Source: an uncultured Collinsella sp. (GTDB lineage Bacteria > Actinomycetota > Coriobacteriia > Coriobacteriales > Coriobacteriaceae). From it: a DNA stretch of 64,000 bases. Below, piece by piece: positions 31,939-40,577 of the stretch. The DNA lies in the NCBI GenBank assembly GCA_900757185.1, contig CAAEMX010000052.1, positions 21,131 to 85,130 on the forward strand, written 5' to 3'. The notes below the pieces were generated by a model. That model was given only the letters and a program-made list of their open reading frames with translations, did not search any database and was not told the origin of the DNA. The translations under genes and the position numbers were made by a program. Position 1 is the stretch's first letter; each line of letters begins with the position of its first letter.

Positions 31939-34497
31939 ATGGAATTTTACGCAAGCTGCCCCGAGGGCTTTGAGTCCGCACTCGCCGATGAGCTTAAACG
32001 CCTCGGGCTTTCGCATGTTCGCCGGCTGAAGGGCCGCGCCACGTTTGAGGGCGAGCTCGAAGAAGGCTACCGCGCCTGTCTGCGGTCGCGCCTGGCGAGC
32101 CGCGTGTTCGTGGTACTCGGGCGCTTTGAGGCGCAGGATGCCGACGAGCTGTACGATGGCGTTTACGACATCGCCTGGGAGACCATCATCCGCCCCGGCG
32201 CCACCATCGCCATTACCGCCCGCGGCGTGACCGAGCAGCTGCGCAACACGCGCTTCTCGGCCCTGCGCGCCAAGGACGCATTGTGCGACCGCCTGGCCGA
32301 GACCACGGGCCGTCGCGCCGACGTCGATGCCGCCGACCCCGATGTTCACCTACTGCTTTCGTTGCGCCAGCGCCGCGCGAGCATAAGCCTAGACCTTTCG
32401 GGCGACCCGCTGTTCAAGCGCTTGCCGCCCGCGGCGACCCGTGCCGGCGAGGGCGCGCACGTGCTGCGCCCCGACTACGCCGCTCTGGTGCTGGCGCAGG
32501 TCGGCTGGACCGCACTGTGCGAGCGCGAGCTGACGGCCGATGATTACGAGAATGAAGCCCTGCCCACGCTGATCGATGCCTCGTGCGCCGGCGGCGGTCT
32601 GCTGCTGGAGGCCGTGAATATCCTGACCGACCGCGCCCCGGGTGCCGCACGCAAGCACTGGGGCTTTGAGGGCTGGCAGCTGCACGACGCCACCCTGTGG
32701 GAGCAGCTGCTTGCCGAGGCGCGCGAGCGCGAGACGGCGGCACGCGAGCGCCAGGCGCGCATCGTTGCTGTGGATGTTGACCCCGCCGCTCGCAAGACCG
32801 CTGAGCGCATGGTTAAGTGTGCCGGCTACAAGCGCTTTGTCGATTTTTGCGCCGCCAAGCCCGCCACCGTGCTGGACCATGCGGGCGCCGTCGCCGGCGC
32901 CGCCGTGGTCGCAGACACCACCGAGACCCCGCTTTCACTCATGCACGACGCCATGACGTTGGTCGGCGAGCTGCGCCGCGCGCCCGAGCTCGCTTCGGCA
33001 CCGGTCGCCGCGCTCACCCGCGATGGCCTTATGACCCGCGCACTCCATGCCGAGCCCGCGCGCTCCATCGCCGTCATGCCCAATAACGAAGAGGCAACTA
33101 TTGAGGTTTGGCCCTCGCTCGACCACGCCGCCGCGGCATTTGAAGCTGCGACCAGCGCAGATGCCGAGGAGCAGACCGCAGACGCTCAAGACGAAGCCGC
33201 CGACACCCCCACGCCCGAACCTGCCGCCACGCTCGACCTAGGCGACGGCAAGCCGCTGCCCGTGCTCATCCCCGAGTCCGAGCAGTTCGCCAACCGCCTG
33301 CGCAAGAACGCCCGTCTGCGTCGCAAGTGGGCCAAGCGCGAGGACGTGAGCTGCTACCGCCTCTACGATGCCGACCTGCCCGATTACTCCGCCGCCATCG
33401 ATCTGTACGAGGGCTGCCCGCAGACGCCGGGACGCTGGCTCGTCATCGCCGAATACGCCGCGCCCAAGACCATCGACCCCGCACTGGCCCAGGCCCGCAT
33501 GCTCGACATCTTGGCCATCGCGCCGCGCATCCTAGATGTTCCCGCCGAGCATGTGCACGCCAAGGCCCGCATGCGTTCGCGCGGCGGCTCGCAGTACGGC
33601 AAGCAGGGTGCCGGCAAGGGCGGATCGGGCGAGCGTGCCAACATCGCGCGCCGTCGCCTGCCGCTCATCGAAGAGGGCGGCCTTACCTTTGCCGTCAACT
33701 TTGACGACTATCTGGATGTGGGCATCTTCCTGGACCACCGCGTCACCCGCAACCTGGTGCGCGAGCACGCCAAACAGGCACGCCGCTTCCTCAACCTGTT
33801 CGCCTACACCGGCACCGCCACCTGCTATGCGGCAGACGGCGGCGTCGAGGAGACCGTGACGGTCGACCTTTCCAACACCTACCTGGACTGGGCCGAGCGC
33901 AACATGCGCCAGAACGGCTTTGTGGGGCCGCAGCATCACTTTGTGCGCGATGACGTGCTCGCCTGGATTCGTGACCAGCGCCAGACGCGCAACCGCTGGG
34001 ACCTGATTTTTGTCGACCCGCCCACGTTTTCGAACTCATCCAAGATGGGCCGCCGCACCTGGGATGTTCAGCGCGACCATGTTGAGCTTTTGGCCGGCGT
34101 ATCTCGCCTGCTCGCACAGGGCGGCCACGCCATCTTTAGCTGCAACCTGCGTGGCTTCCGCCCCGAGACGCGCAAGCTCGCGCGCGCGGGCGTCGTGCTG
34201 GAGGACATTACGGCGCAGACTATTCCCGAGGATTTCGCGCGCAACCAGAAGGTGCACCATTGCTATATCGTGCGCCGCCTGCCCATCGAGGACGCCATGG
34301 CCGAGGTCGGCTTTAGCGCCGAGGAAATTGCAGAGCGAACCGAGGAGCTGCGCAACCCCGAGGCCCATAAGCCTCGTGCAGCAGCGCTCACGCACGCGCA
34401 GGCCGGCGACCGAGGGCCGCGCGGCGACGGCAAGCCCGCCTGCGCAGGCAAGCCCAGAAAGAAGAAGTTCTACGCCAGCAAGCCCAAGGGCAGATAA
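31939..34497 (+). CDS. RlmKL-type 23S rRNA methyltransferase, first domain apparently degenerate
   Basis: An 852-residue fused methyltransferase. Residues 45-155 are the THUMP RNA-binding domain. The first Rossmann domain (about 160-395) aligns with E. coli RlmL (PGAARKHWGFEGWQLHD is nearly identical), but motif I DPMCGSGT is DASCAGGG (213-220) and the catalytic NPPYGER is replaced by VVADTTET (323-330). A 45-residue Ala/Glu/Pro-rich linker follows. The second domain (about 470-770) has intact NLFAYTGTATCYAADGG and FVDPPTFSNSSKMG, as in RlmK, which makes m7G2069. A basic C-terminal tail ends the protein. So m7G activity is expected and m2G2445 activity is doubtful. Confidence 0.9.
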   Translation: MEFYASCPEGFESALADELKRLGLSHVRRLKGRATFEGELEEGYRACLRSRLASRVFVVLGRFEAQDADELYDGVYDIAWETIIRPGATIAITARGVTEQLRNTRFSALRAKDALCDRLAETTGRRADVDAADPDVHLLLSLRQRRASISLDLSGDPLFKRLPPAATRAGEGAHVLRPDYAALVLAQVGWTALCERELTADDYENEALPTLIDASCAGGGLLLEAVNILTDRAPGAARKHWGFEGWQLHDATLWEQLLAEARERETAARERQARIVAVDVDPAARKTAERMVKCAGYKRFVDFCAAKPATVLDHAGAVAGAAVVADTTETPLSLMHDAMTLVGELRRAPELASAPVAALTRDGLMTRALHAEPARSIAVMPNNEEATIEVWPSLDHAAAAFEAATSADAEEQTADAQDEAADTPTPEPAATLDLGDGKPLPVLIPESEQFANRLRKNARLRRKWAKREDVSCYRLYDADLPDYSAAIDLYEGCPQTPGRWLVIAEYAAPKTIDPALAQARMLDILAIAPRILDVPAEHVHAKARMRSRGGSQYGKQGAGKGGSGERANIARRRLPLIEEGGLTFAVNFDDYLDVGIFLDHRVTRNLVREHAKQARRFLNLFAYTGTATCYAADGGVEETVTVDLSNTYLDWAERNMRQNGFVGPQHHFVRDDVLAWIRDQRQTRNRWDLIFVDPPTFSNSSKMGRRTWDVQRDHVELLAGVSRLLAQGGHAIFSCNLRGFRPETRKLARAGVVLEDITAQTIPEDFARNQKVHHCYIVRRLPIEDAMAEVGFSAEEIAERTEELRNPEAHKPRAAALTHAQAGDRGPRGDGKPACAGKPRKKKFYASKPKGR

Positions 34498-34502
34498 CAA
34501 AG

Positions 34503-34566
34503 TTGCGGTGGAATACGGACTGTTTTGCCTGGAATTAGGCAAATTTAGACCGTATTTCACCGCAAC
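34503..34566. repeat. GTTGCGGTGGAATA hairpin, copy A
   Basis: GTTGCGGTGGAATACGG and CCGTATTTCACCGCAAC (one mismatch) form the stem, with an inner TTGCCT/AGGCAA stem. Copy B, with the same outer 14 bases, is at 59,540-59,604. Sits right after the methyltransferase stop. Confidence 0.85.
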
Positions 34567-34591
34567 TCATATTGGGATGGTGGTTGGCGAT

Positions 34592-35305
34592 CTAGCCTTG
34601 GGTGACCAATCGGTAACCGATACCCACGTGCGTTTGGATATAGCGCGGATGCGCGGGATCGGACTCGATCTTCTTGCGTAGCGTGCCCATAAAGACACGC
34701 AGGCTCGCCAGGTCGCTCTTGGTTGCCGTGCCCCAAATCTCGTGCAGGATAAACTGGTGCGTCAGCACCTTGTCGGCGTTATGCGCCAGCAGGCACAGGA
34801 GCTTGTACTCGATCGGCGTCAGATGCAGTTCCTCGCCATCCATCGTGGCAATGCCGGCATCAAAGTCGATATGCAGCTCACCGGTATCGAACGAGCCCTC
34901 GGAGGCAACACCGCCCGTTTGCGCATACGAAAGGCGCCTGAGCGTCGTGCGAATGCGCGCGAGCAGCTCCTCGACCGAAAACGGCTTGGTCAGGTAGTCG
35001 TCAGCACCGGCATCGAGTGCGCGAATCTTGTCCGCATCCTCGCTGCGCGCCGAGACCACAATGATCGGCATGCCCGACCGTGCGCGCACCGACTCCACCA
35101 CCTTGACGCCGTCCATATCGGGCAGGCCCAGATCGAGCAGCACAATGCTCGGCGCCTGCGATGAGGCGGCGGCGATGGCGGCATGGGCGGTCTCCACAGC
35201 CATATGGCGCAAGCCGTGCGCCTCGAGCGCGGCAACAATAAGATTGCGAACGGCGGGGTCGTCCTCAACGACCAAGATGAGCGGTTTTACGGCAGAGTTC
35301 GGCAC
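34592..35305 (-). CDS. kdpE: KdpE-like response regulator (OmpR family)
   Basis: A 237-residue regulator. The receiver domain has acidic pair ED at 14-15, phosphoacceptor Asp58 in LLDLGLPDMDG and Lys in YLTKPF; the winged-helix DNA-binding domain covers about 135-235 (HLTPIEYKLLCLLAHNADKVLTHQFILHEIWG). The sequence is closest to KdpE by my reading. I use the GTG at 35305 with AAGGAG seven bases upstream. It begins four bases after the kinase stop, so they are one operon. No kdpFABC genes follow; the potassium carrier upstream is Kup. Confidence 0.9.
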   Translation of the reverse strand: MPNSAVKPLILVVEDDPAVRNLIVAALEAHGLRHMAVETAHAAIAAASSQAPSIVLLDLGLPDMDGVKVVESVRARSGMPIIVVSARSEDADKIRALDAGADDYLTKPFSVEELLARIRTTLRRLSYAQTGGVASEGSFDTGELHIDFDAGIATMDGEELHLTPIEYKLLCLLAHNADKVLTHQFILHEIWGTATKSDLASLRVFMGTLRKKIESDPAHPRYIQTHVGIGYRLVTQG

Positions 35306-35309
35306 AGCG

Positions 35310-36935
35310 CTACTCCTTATCAAACGAAACGTCGGCGGCGGGAAGTTCAATCGTAAAGACCGAACCGTGCGGGTCCGCCGCGGCAACCTCTATGCTACCG
35401 CCATGTGCCAACGCAATGGAACGGCAGAGCGAAAGACCCAAGCCAACGCTGCGGTGGCTGTCGGCCAGACCATGGTTGGCGGTATAGAACGACTCGAAGA
35501 TCCGCTCACGATCCTCGGGTGCGATGCCCGGACCATCATCGGCCACCGAGCACGCCACGCGTCCATCGTCGACGCTAATCGAAATCATGATATGCGAGCC
35601 CGCGGGCGTATAGGTGATGGCGTTGTTCACCAGATTGACCACCAGCTGCACCATCAGGCGCGCATCGACGTTGACGAGCGCCGGCTCATCGCACGCCACC
35701 ACCTTAAGGTCGTGCTCGCGCACGGCAGGGTTCACGTGGCGCAGCGCCTCCTCAACGATATCGTCCATGAGCTCGAGCGTGGTCGACAGGCGCATACCGC
35801 CGCCCTCGAGCTTGGTGATGGCGAGCAGGTTCTCGACGGTGGCGTTGAGCCATTGCGCATCCGAGCGAATGGACAGAAGCATGCCGCGGCGCGTCTGGCT
35901 ATCGAGCACGGCGGTGCCGGTCGAGCCCTGGTCGAGCAGCACATCGGCATTGCCCGAAATACTGGTGAGCGGCGTGCGCAGGTCGTGCGAGATGGAGCGC
36001 AGCAGGTTGGCGCGCAGCTGCTCGTTTTTGGCGAGCACCGCCGCCTCCTCGCGGGCCTCCATGGCGCGGGCGCGATCGAGTGCCAGCTCGCCTTCGCTCA
36101 CGATGGCATCGGCAAGTGTCCGCTCCTCGTGCGTCAGCACGTCGGGCTCGGCAACGATAGCCAGCACACCCACCACCGAGGCGAGGTCGCCCGAGCGCAC
36201 GAAGCCGTCGCCCGTACGAACCGTCAGGTAGATGCCATAAAACGCCGAGCCGCCATAGGTGGCATCGAGCGGCGTTCCCACATAGGCGGACGCCGAGAGC
36301 CGCGGCGGCATCTGCGGCGCCAGCTCGTGCACCGGCGCGGCATCGCCCACGGCCGTGTATGTCGCACGCGGCAGCAGGTCATCGCCCTCGGCGTCGGCGC
36401 CGTACCACACGACCGGACGGCCCGAAAGACGCGCCAGCTGCGTTGCCATGGCATGGACAATCTGCTGCTGATCGGCGCACCGCTGCAGCATGCGGTTGGT
36501 CTCGAGCACCATATGCGTGCGGCGGTCGCTGGCGGCAGCCTGTGCCAAGGCGCGGCGCAGGGCCAACGCAATCGAGCTCGACACAAGCGAGACCACGAAC
36601 ATGATGAAGAACATGCCGGGATAGACGCGGTCGATAAGCGACAGCGAGTAGCGCGGGTCGACAAACAAGAAGTTGTAGAGCGCCACGGCGGCAGCCGAGC
36701 TCAGCAAGCAATACAGGCGACTCCAGGTAAAGAACGCGCACAGCTGAACGGCGAACACATAGACGATCATGATGCTCGGCGCGAGACCCGGATGGTCGAG
36801 CAGCGCGCCCACAATCGTCGCTGCGACCAGCAGCCCCGCCGATACGCAGGCGTCATACAGAGGAGTGCGGCGCGTCAGCGTTGTGCGCCGCCACCAAAAG
36901 CTATCGGCAATATCGCCGTCCGTACGGACGTCCAT
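35310..36935 (-). CDS. KdpD-like sensor histidine kinase lacking the N-terminal KdpD/USP domains
   Basis: A 541-residue kinase. Four membrane helices of the DUF4118 type (about 28-125), a GAF-like domain (about 150-290), then HisKA with ISHDLRTPLTSISG (His near 312), and HATPase_c with N-box NLVNNAITYTP, DDGPGI and GLGLSLC. E. coli KdpD has about 890 residues; the 400-residue cytoplasmic N-terminus with its Walker and universal-stress modules is absent here. Upstream of the response regulator and downstream of kup on the same strand. Potassium or osmotic sensing is inferred from homology and context. Confidence 0.9.
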   Translation of the reverse strand: MDVRTDGDIADSFWWRRTTLTRRTPLYDACVSAGLLVAATIVGALLDHPGLAPSIMIVYVFAVQLCAFFTWSRLYCLLSSAAAVALYNFLFVDPRYSLSLIDRVYPGMFFIMFVVSLVSSSIALALRRALAQAAASDRRTHMVLETNRMLQRCADQQQIVHAMATQLARLSGRPVVWYGADAEGDDLLPRATYTAVGDAAPVHELAPQMPPRLSASAYVGTPLDATYGGSAFYGIYLTVRTGDGFVRSGDLASVVGVLAIVAEPDVLTHEERTLADAIVSEGELALDRARAMEAREEAAVLAKNEQLRANLLRSISHDLRTPLTSISGNADVLLDQGSTGTAVLDSQTRRGMLLSIRSDAQWLNATVENLLAITKLEGGGMRLSTTLELMDDIVEEALRHVNPAVREHDLKVVACDEPALVNVDARLMVQLVVNLVNNAITYTPAGSHIMISISVDDGRVACSVADDGPGIAPEDRERIFESFYTANHGLADSHRSVGLGLSLCRSIALAHGGSIEVAAADPHGSVFTIELPAADVSFDKE

Positions 36936-36962
36936 CAGCGACCCGCCCCTCTCTCAAAAACA

Positions 36963-37002
36963 AAAACCACCACAAAGGGACAGGCACCTTTGTGGTGGTT
37001 TT
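36963..37002. repeat. AAAGGGAC-type palindrome with terminator features
   Basis: AAAACCACCACAAAGG and CCTTTGTGGTGGTTTT form a 16-bp stem with A and T runs at both ends around GACAGGCA. It lies between the small membrane protein gene and the kinase, and could terminate part of the kup transcripts. Confidence 0.75.
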
Positions 37003-37048
37003 CCCTCGTGGTGGTTCTAAGTGTAAAGCCTTCTACGACCGGCAGCCG

Positions 37049-37243
37049 CTAGACAAACAGCACGTGCGCGAGCAGGGCACACACGCACACCACTCCAAAT
37101 ACCAGCGCCACGATCGAGATCACGCGGTCGGCCATGTCCATGTTGGCACGATTCGTAAAGAACCGATCTTCGGCGGCGTCGGCGCGCGCCTCACGCACCA
37201 TTTCGACCACCGCCTCGCGGCCATCGAGCGCCTTTGTATCCAT
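37049..37243 (-). CDS. Small membrane protein between kup and the sensor kinase
   Basis: A 64-residue protein I do not recognise. The first half is charged and helical (MDTKALDGREAVVEMVREARADAAEDRFF), and a single membrane helix fills the end (about 43-64: VISIVALVFGVVCVCALLAHVLFV, split by Gly). I take the ATG at 37243 because GGGGAGG is placed well in front of it; an in-frame ATG at 37273 lacks such a site. Lying 61 bases after kup and in the same direction, it could be a small regulator or partner of the carrier, like KdpF for KdpA. That is speculation. Confidence 0.65.
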   Translation of the reverse strand: MDTKALDGREAVVEMVREARADAAEDRFFTNRANMDMADRVISIVALVFGVVCVCALLAHVLFV

Positions 37244-37304
37244 GTTTGCCTCCCCGGCCTCAATCTTGTTCATCGAAAACCAACTCCATGCAACCTGTCG
37301 GCGC

Positions 37305-39332
37305 CTACGGGCGCTCGTTGGGGGCCAGACGCTGCATCTTGTTCACAGCCTTGAACTTGGTGAACAGCGGCACATACTCAAAGCTCACGTTGGAGTTCTC
37401 CAGGCCATACCAGCGCGCCGGCGTACCGGCAAAGCGGCGGATGATGTACTTGAGCGTGATGGCCGTACGCTCACTCGGCTCCACGTCACTTTCGGGCGCC
37501 AGAAGCTTGCGGATCATGACGAACTTGAACGTGCCGATGTTGCCCGGATCCTTGTAGACCGAGTAGTCGTGCATCTGCGGCGGCAGCTCGCCCGTGGCGG
37601 CCAGATCCTGAACAACCTGTCGCAGGTAGGCGTTCACGCGCTGGTTAACCTTGTAGCCCAGGTACAGATGCACGCGGAACACGTAGTCGGTGCCGAACGT
37701 CTCGACCGAATAGGCAAAGGTGTGCGGTTCGTCCATGGTCTCGACATTCACAAACCACCAGGCGCGGGCGCGCTTGGGATGCTTGTCCAGAATCGAGTAG
37801 ACGATGTCGCGGTCGATGTAGTCGGTATGGGTGTCCTTGGTCAGATACACGATGTTGTCGCTCAGGCGCTCGTAACGGTCGTCGTCGCGCAGGCGCTTGA
37901 GCTGCGGCAGATAGCTGCGCAGCGGCAGCAGCGTAAACTGGCGCTGCTCGACCGCCGTGCCGTTGTACCAGCACACCATGATGCCCATGATGAGCGCGGC
38001 CATGAGGATGGTGAAATAGCCACCGTGGAAGAACTTGGTAAGCGAGCTCACAAAGAAGAAGCCCTCGAGCATAAGGAAGAACGCAACGAAGATATACGGG
38101 GCGACCTTAAGGCCGCGATCAACATGCAAGTAGAAGAAGAGCAGCAGCGTCGTGCACATCATGGTCAGGGTAATCGCCAAGCCGTAGGCGGCCTCCATGT
38201 GCGCCGAGCTCTGGAACAGTAGCACCACGATGACGCAGCCCACAAGCATGACGTTGTTGACCATGGGAATATAGAGCTGGCCCTTGGTCTCGGCAGGATA
38301 GAAGACCTGCATGTGCGGCATGAGGTCCAAGCGGCTGGCCTCGGACACCAGCGAGAATGCGCCGGTGATGAGCGCCTGCGAGGCAATGATGGCCGCGACG
38401 GTGGAAAGGCCGACGGCAAAGGGACGCAGGCCCGGGGTGAGCATCTGGTAGAAGGGGTTGAGGTCGGCAATACCCATGAGCTCGGGGTTGGCAGCGTTGT
38501 TCATAAGCCAAGCGCCCTGGCCCATATAGGACAGCAGCAAGCAGCACTTAACGAACGGCCAGGTTGCGTAGATGTTGCCGCGGCCCACGTGGCCCATGTC
38601 GGAATAGAGCGCCTCGGCACCGGTGGTGGCAAGGAAGCAGCTGCCCAGAATCATGATGCCCGCATGGTTGTTGGGGCTCAGCAAAAAGCCGATGCCGCGC
38701 AGCGGGTTGAGGCACAGCAGCACCGCGGGGTGCTGGAAGACAAAGAATAGACCCGTACCGCCCAGGAACAGAAACCACAGCGTCATGATGGGGCCAAAGG
38801 CACGGCCGATCTTGGCTGTGCCGATGCGCTGCACCAAGAAGAGCACAATGATGATGGCAAGCGTGATAGCCACGACGCGGCCCTGATCGTCGCCCAGCAC
38901 GGCATGGACTGCCGGAATGGTGCGCAGACCCTCGATGGCCGTGGTGACGGTAACGGCAGGCGTCAGGATGCCGTCGGCGAGCAGCGCGGCGCCACCCAGC
39001 ATGGCGGGGATGATGAGCCACTTGCCGCAACGCTTGACCAAGCTGTACAGGGCAAAGATACCGCCCTCGCCATGGTTGTCGGCGCGCAGCGAGATGAGCA
39101 CGTACTTGACGGTCGTCAGCAGCGTGACCGTCCATACGACGAGCGAGAGCGCGCCGAGCACAAACTCCTCCGTGACGCTTCCGATGCCGCCGTTGCCGGC
39201 AACGAGCGCCTTGGTTACATACATGGGGCTGGTGCCGATATCGCCATACACCACGCCCAGCGTGACGAGCATCGCCGAGATGCTCACAGGAATCGCAGCG
39301 TGTGAGGCTGCCTCCTTGGCCTTTTGTTCCAT
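37305..39332 (-). CDS. kup: Potassium uptake protein Kup
   Basis: A 675-residue KUP/HAK/KT family potassium-proton symporter. The first helix motif GVVYGDIGTSPMY lies near residue 30, about twelve helices follow, and there is a cytoplasmic C-terminal domain of about 220 residues (RFAGTPARWYGLENSNVSFEYVP near its end). ATG at 39332 follows GGGAGG. First gene of the kup-small protein-kinase-regulator run. Constitutive low-affinity potassium uptake is typical for Kup, which makes a linked KdpDE-like pair noteworthy. Confidence 0.95.
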   Translation of the reverse strand: MEQKAKEAASHAAIPVSISAMLVTLGVVYGDIGTSPMYVTKALVAGNGGIGSVTEEFVLGALSLVVWTVTLLTTVKYVLISLRADNHGEGGIFALYSLVKRCGKWLIIPAMLGGAALLADGILTPAVTVTTAIEGLRTIPAVHAVLGDDQGRVVAITLAIIIVLFLVQRIGTAKIGRAFGPIMTLWFLFLGGTGLFFVFQHPAVLLCLNPLRGIGFLLSPNNHAGIMILGSCFLATTGAEALYSDMGHVGRGNIYATWPFVKCCLLLSYMGQGAWLMNNAANPELMGIADLNPFYQMLTPGLRPFAVGLSTVAAIIASQALITGAFSLVSEASRLDLMPHMQVFYPAETKGQLYIPMVNNVMLVGCVIVVLLFQSSAHMEAAYGLAITLTMMCTTLLLFFYLHVDRGLKVAPYIFVAFFLMLEGFFFVSSLTKFFHGGYFTILMAALIMGIMVCWYNGTAVEQRQFTLLPLRSYLPQLKRLRDDDRYERLSDNIVYLTKDTHTDYIDRDIVYSILDKHPKRARAWWFVNVETMDEPHTFAYSVETFGTDYVFRVHLYLGYKVNQRVNAYLRQVVQDLAATGELPPQMHDYSVYKDPGNIGTFKFVMIRKLLAPESDVEPSERTAITLKYIIRRFAGTPARWYGLENSNVSFEYVPLFTKFKAVNKMQRLAPNERP

Positions 39333-39456
39333 AAGCCGGTTTCCTCCCAACTTTAACGTTCGAGGGGATTATAGGTAATCGGCTCATGTTTTAATGCACT
39401 GTTTTCCCAGCTAGATAAAGATTTATACAGTCTTTAGACTACCGCGGCGATATGGA

Positions 39457-39487
39457 ATGTGACAAGGGGACTGTCCCTTTGCCGCAT
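39457..39487. repeat. AAAGGGAC dispersed palindrome
   Basis: ATGTGACAAGGGGAC and GTCCCTTTGCCGCAT pair with two mismatches. It sits at the 3' end of the minus-strand nitroreductase gene. Confidence 0.75.
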
Positions 39488-39490
39488 CTG

Positions 39491-40363
39491 TCATTTTCCG
39501 AGCCAGTTTTTGAACCACCACTCCATGGAACAGCTCATCTCGGCCATAAAGGGGCTCGTGTGCTTGCGGGTGTAGATATCCACCACGCGCTCGCCCACCT
39601 CACGGGCATGCGGGCGAAACATCGCATCCATCTCGGCCACCTGCGCATCCATAGTCGCGTCGTCCGCACGGCGGTAGTGCTCCTCGTGCACCAGGTTCAC
39701 CACGGGATGCGCGATCGCCGAGCGCTCTTTGCGGGGCGTGCCGATGATGAGCATCGACAGCGGCATGGTATACGGAGGCAGATCCAGCAGCTCGGCCACT
39801 TCCTCGGCATTCTCGACGATGTCGCCGATGTAGCAGCTTCCCAGCCCCAGGGCCTCGGCGGCAACCACGGCGTTTTGAGCGGCGATTACGGCATCCTGCG
39901 CCGCAATGGCAAAGTCGCCCAAACCCGGTGCACGGCGGGGCGCCTTGCCCGTACGCTCTACAAACTCGGACTCAAAGCAGCCCACATGCTCAAACAGATC
40001 GATCCACTTGGCATAATCGACCACAAATATTAGTGCCCAGGGCGCCTTGGCGATCATGGGCTGGTGGTCGCACAGGTCGGCCAGACGGTCCAGCGTAGCC
40101 TGCTCGCGAATGCTCACGATGGAATACATCATCATGGCGCCCGCCGACGGCGCGCGACTCGCCGCATGCAGAATCGCCGCACGCTGCTCGTCGGTCACTG
40201 CCACGGGACGGTCGTTGTCATCGCGCGCAAAAGCGCGCGTGGACGACCGGTGCTCCAAAATGTCCAGTACCGCGTTGCCCGTAGTCTCGACCGGATAGCC
40301 GTACGTATCCACGCCCGCAGCTCCGTCGCCGCCCATGTCCGCCTTGCAAACCTGCTCGCTCAT
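39491..40363 (-). CDS. Nitroreductase family protein
   Basis: A 290-residue FMN-dependent oxidoreductase. The FMN phosphate site HRSSTRAF is at 38-45; PSAGAMMMY and AAQNAVVAAEALGLGSCYIGDI are the usual second and third conserved blocks, and the protein ends in a Trp/Lys-rich helix that may cover the active site. Length is above the family minimum because of the last 60 residues. Physiological substrate unknown; quinones or nitro-compounds are reduced by relatives. ATG at 40363 has only a modest ribosome site. Confidence 0.87.
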   Translation of the reverse strand: MSEQVCKADMGGDGAAGVDTYGYPVETTGNAVLDILEHRSSTRAFARDDNDRPVAVTDEQRAAILHAASRAPSAGAMMMYSIVSIREQATLDRLADLCDHQPMIAKAPWALIFVVDYAKWIDLFEHVGCFESEFVERTGKAPRRAPGLGDFAIAAQDAVIAAQNAVVAAEALGLGSCYIGDIVENAEEVAELLDLPPYTMPLSMLIIGTPRKERSAIAHPVVNLVHEEHYRRADDATMDAQVAEMDAMFRPHAREVGERVVDIYTRKHTSPFMAEMSCSMEWWFKNWLGK

Positions 40364-40577
40364 AGCCCCATCCCTGCCATTTCTTTAAGAAGCCTTTACG
40401 TTTCCGTGTAATTCCCGTCCATTATCGCGCAGGTCGCCACTCCATTGCGCCACACCGCCACACGTGCGCGTTAATATGGCTGGTTGTTGTGCGCAGCCAC
40501 CAATTGCAGCGCATATCTTGGTAACAATCGGGTAAACCCCCGCTTTCGTAGGTTTTAAGTTTGTGAGGAGTCTCAGC

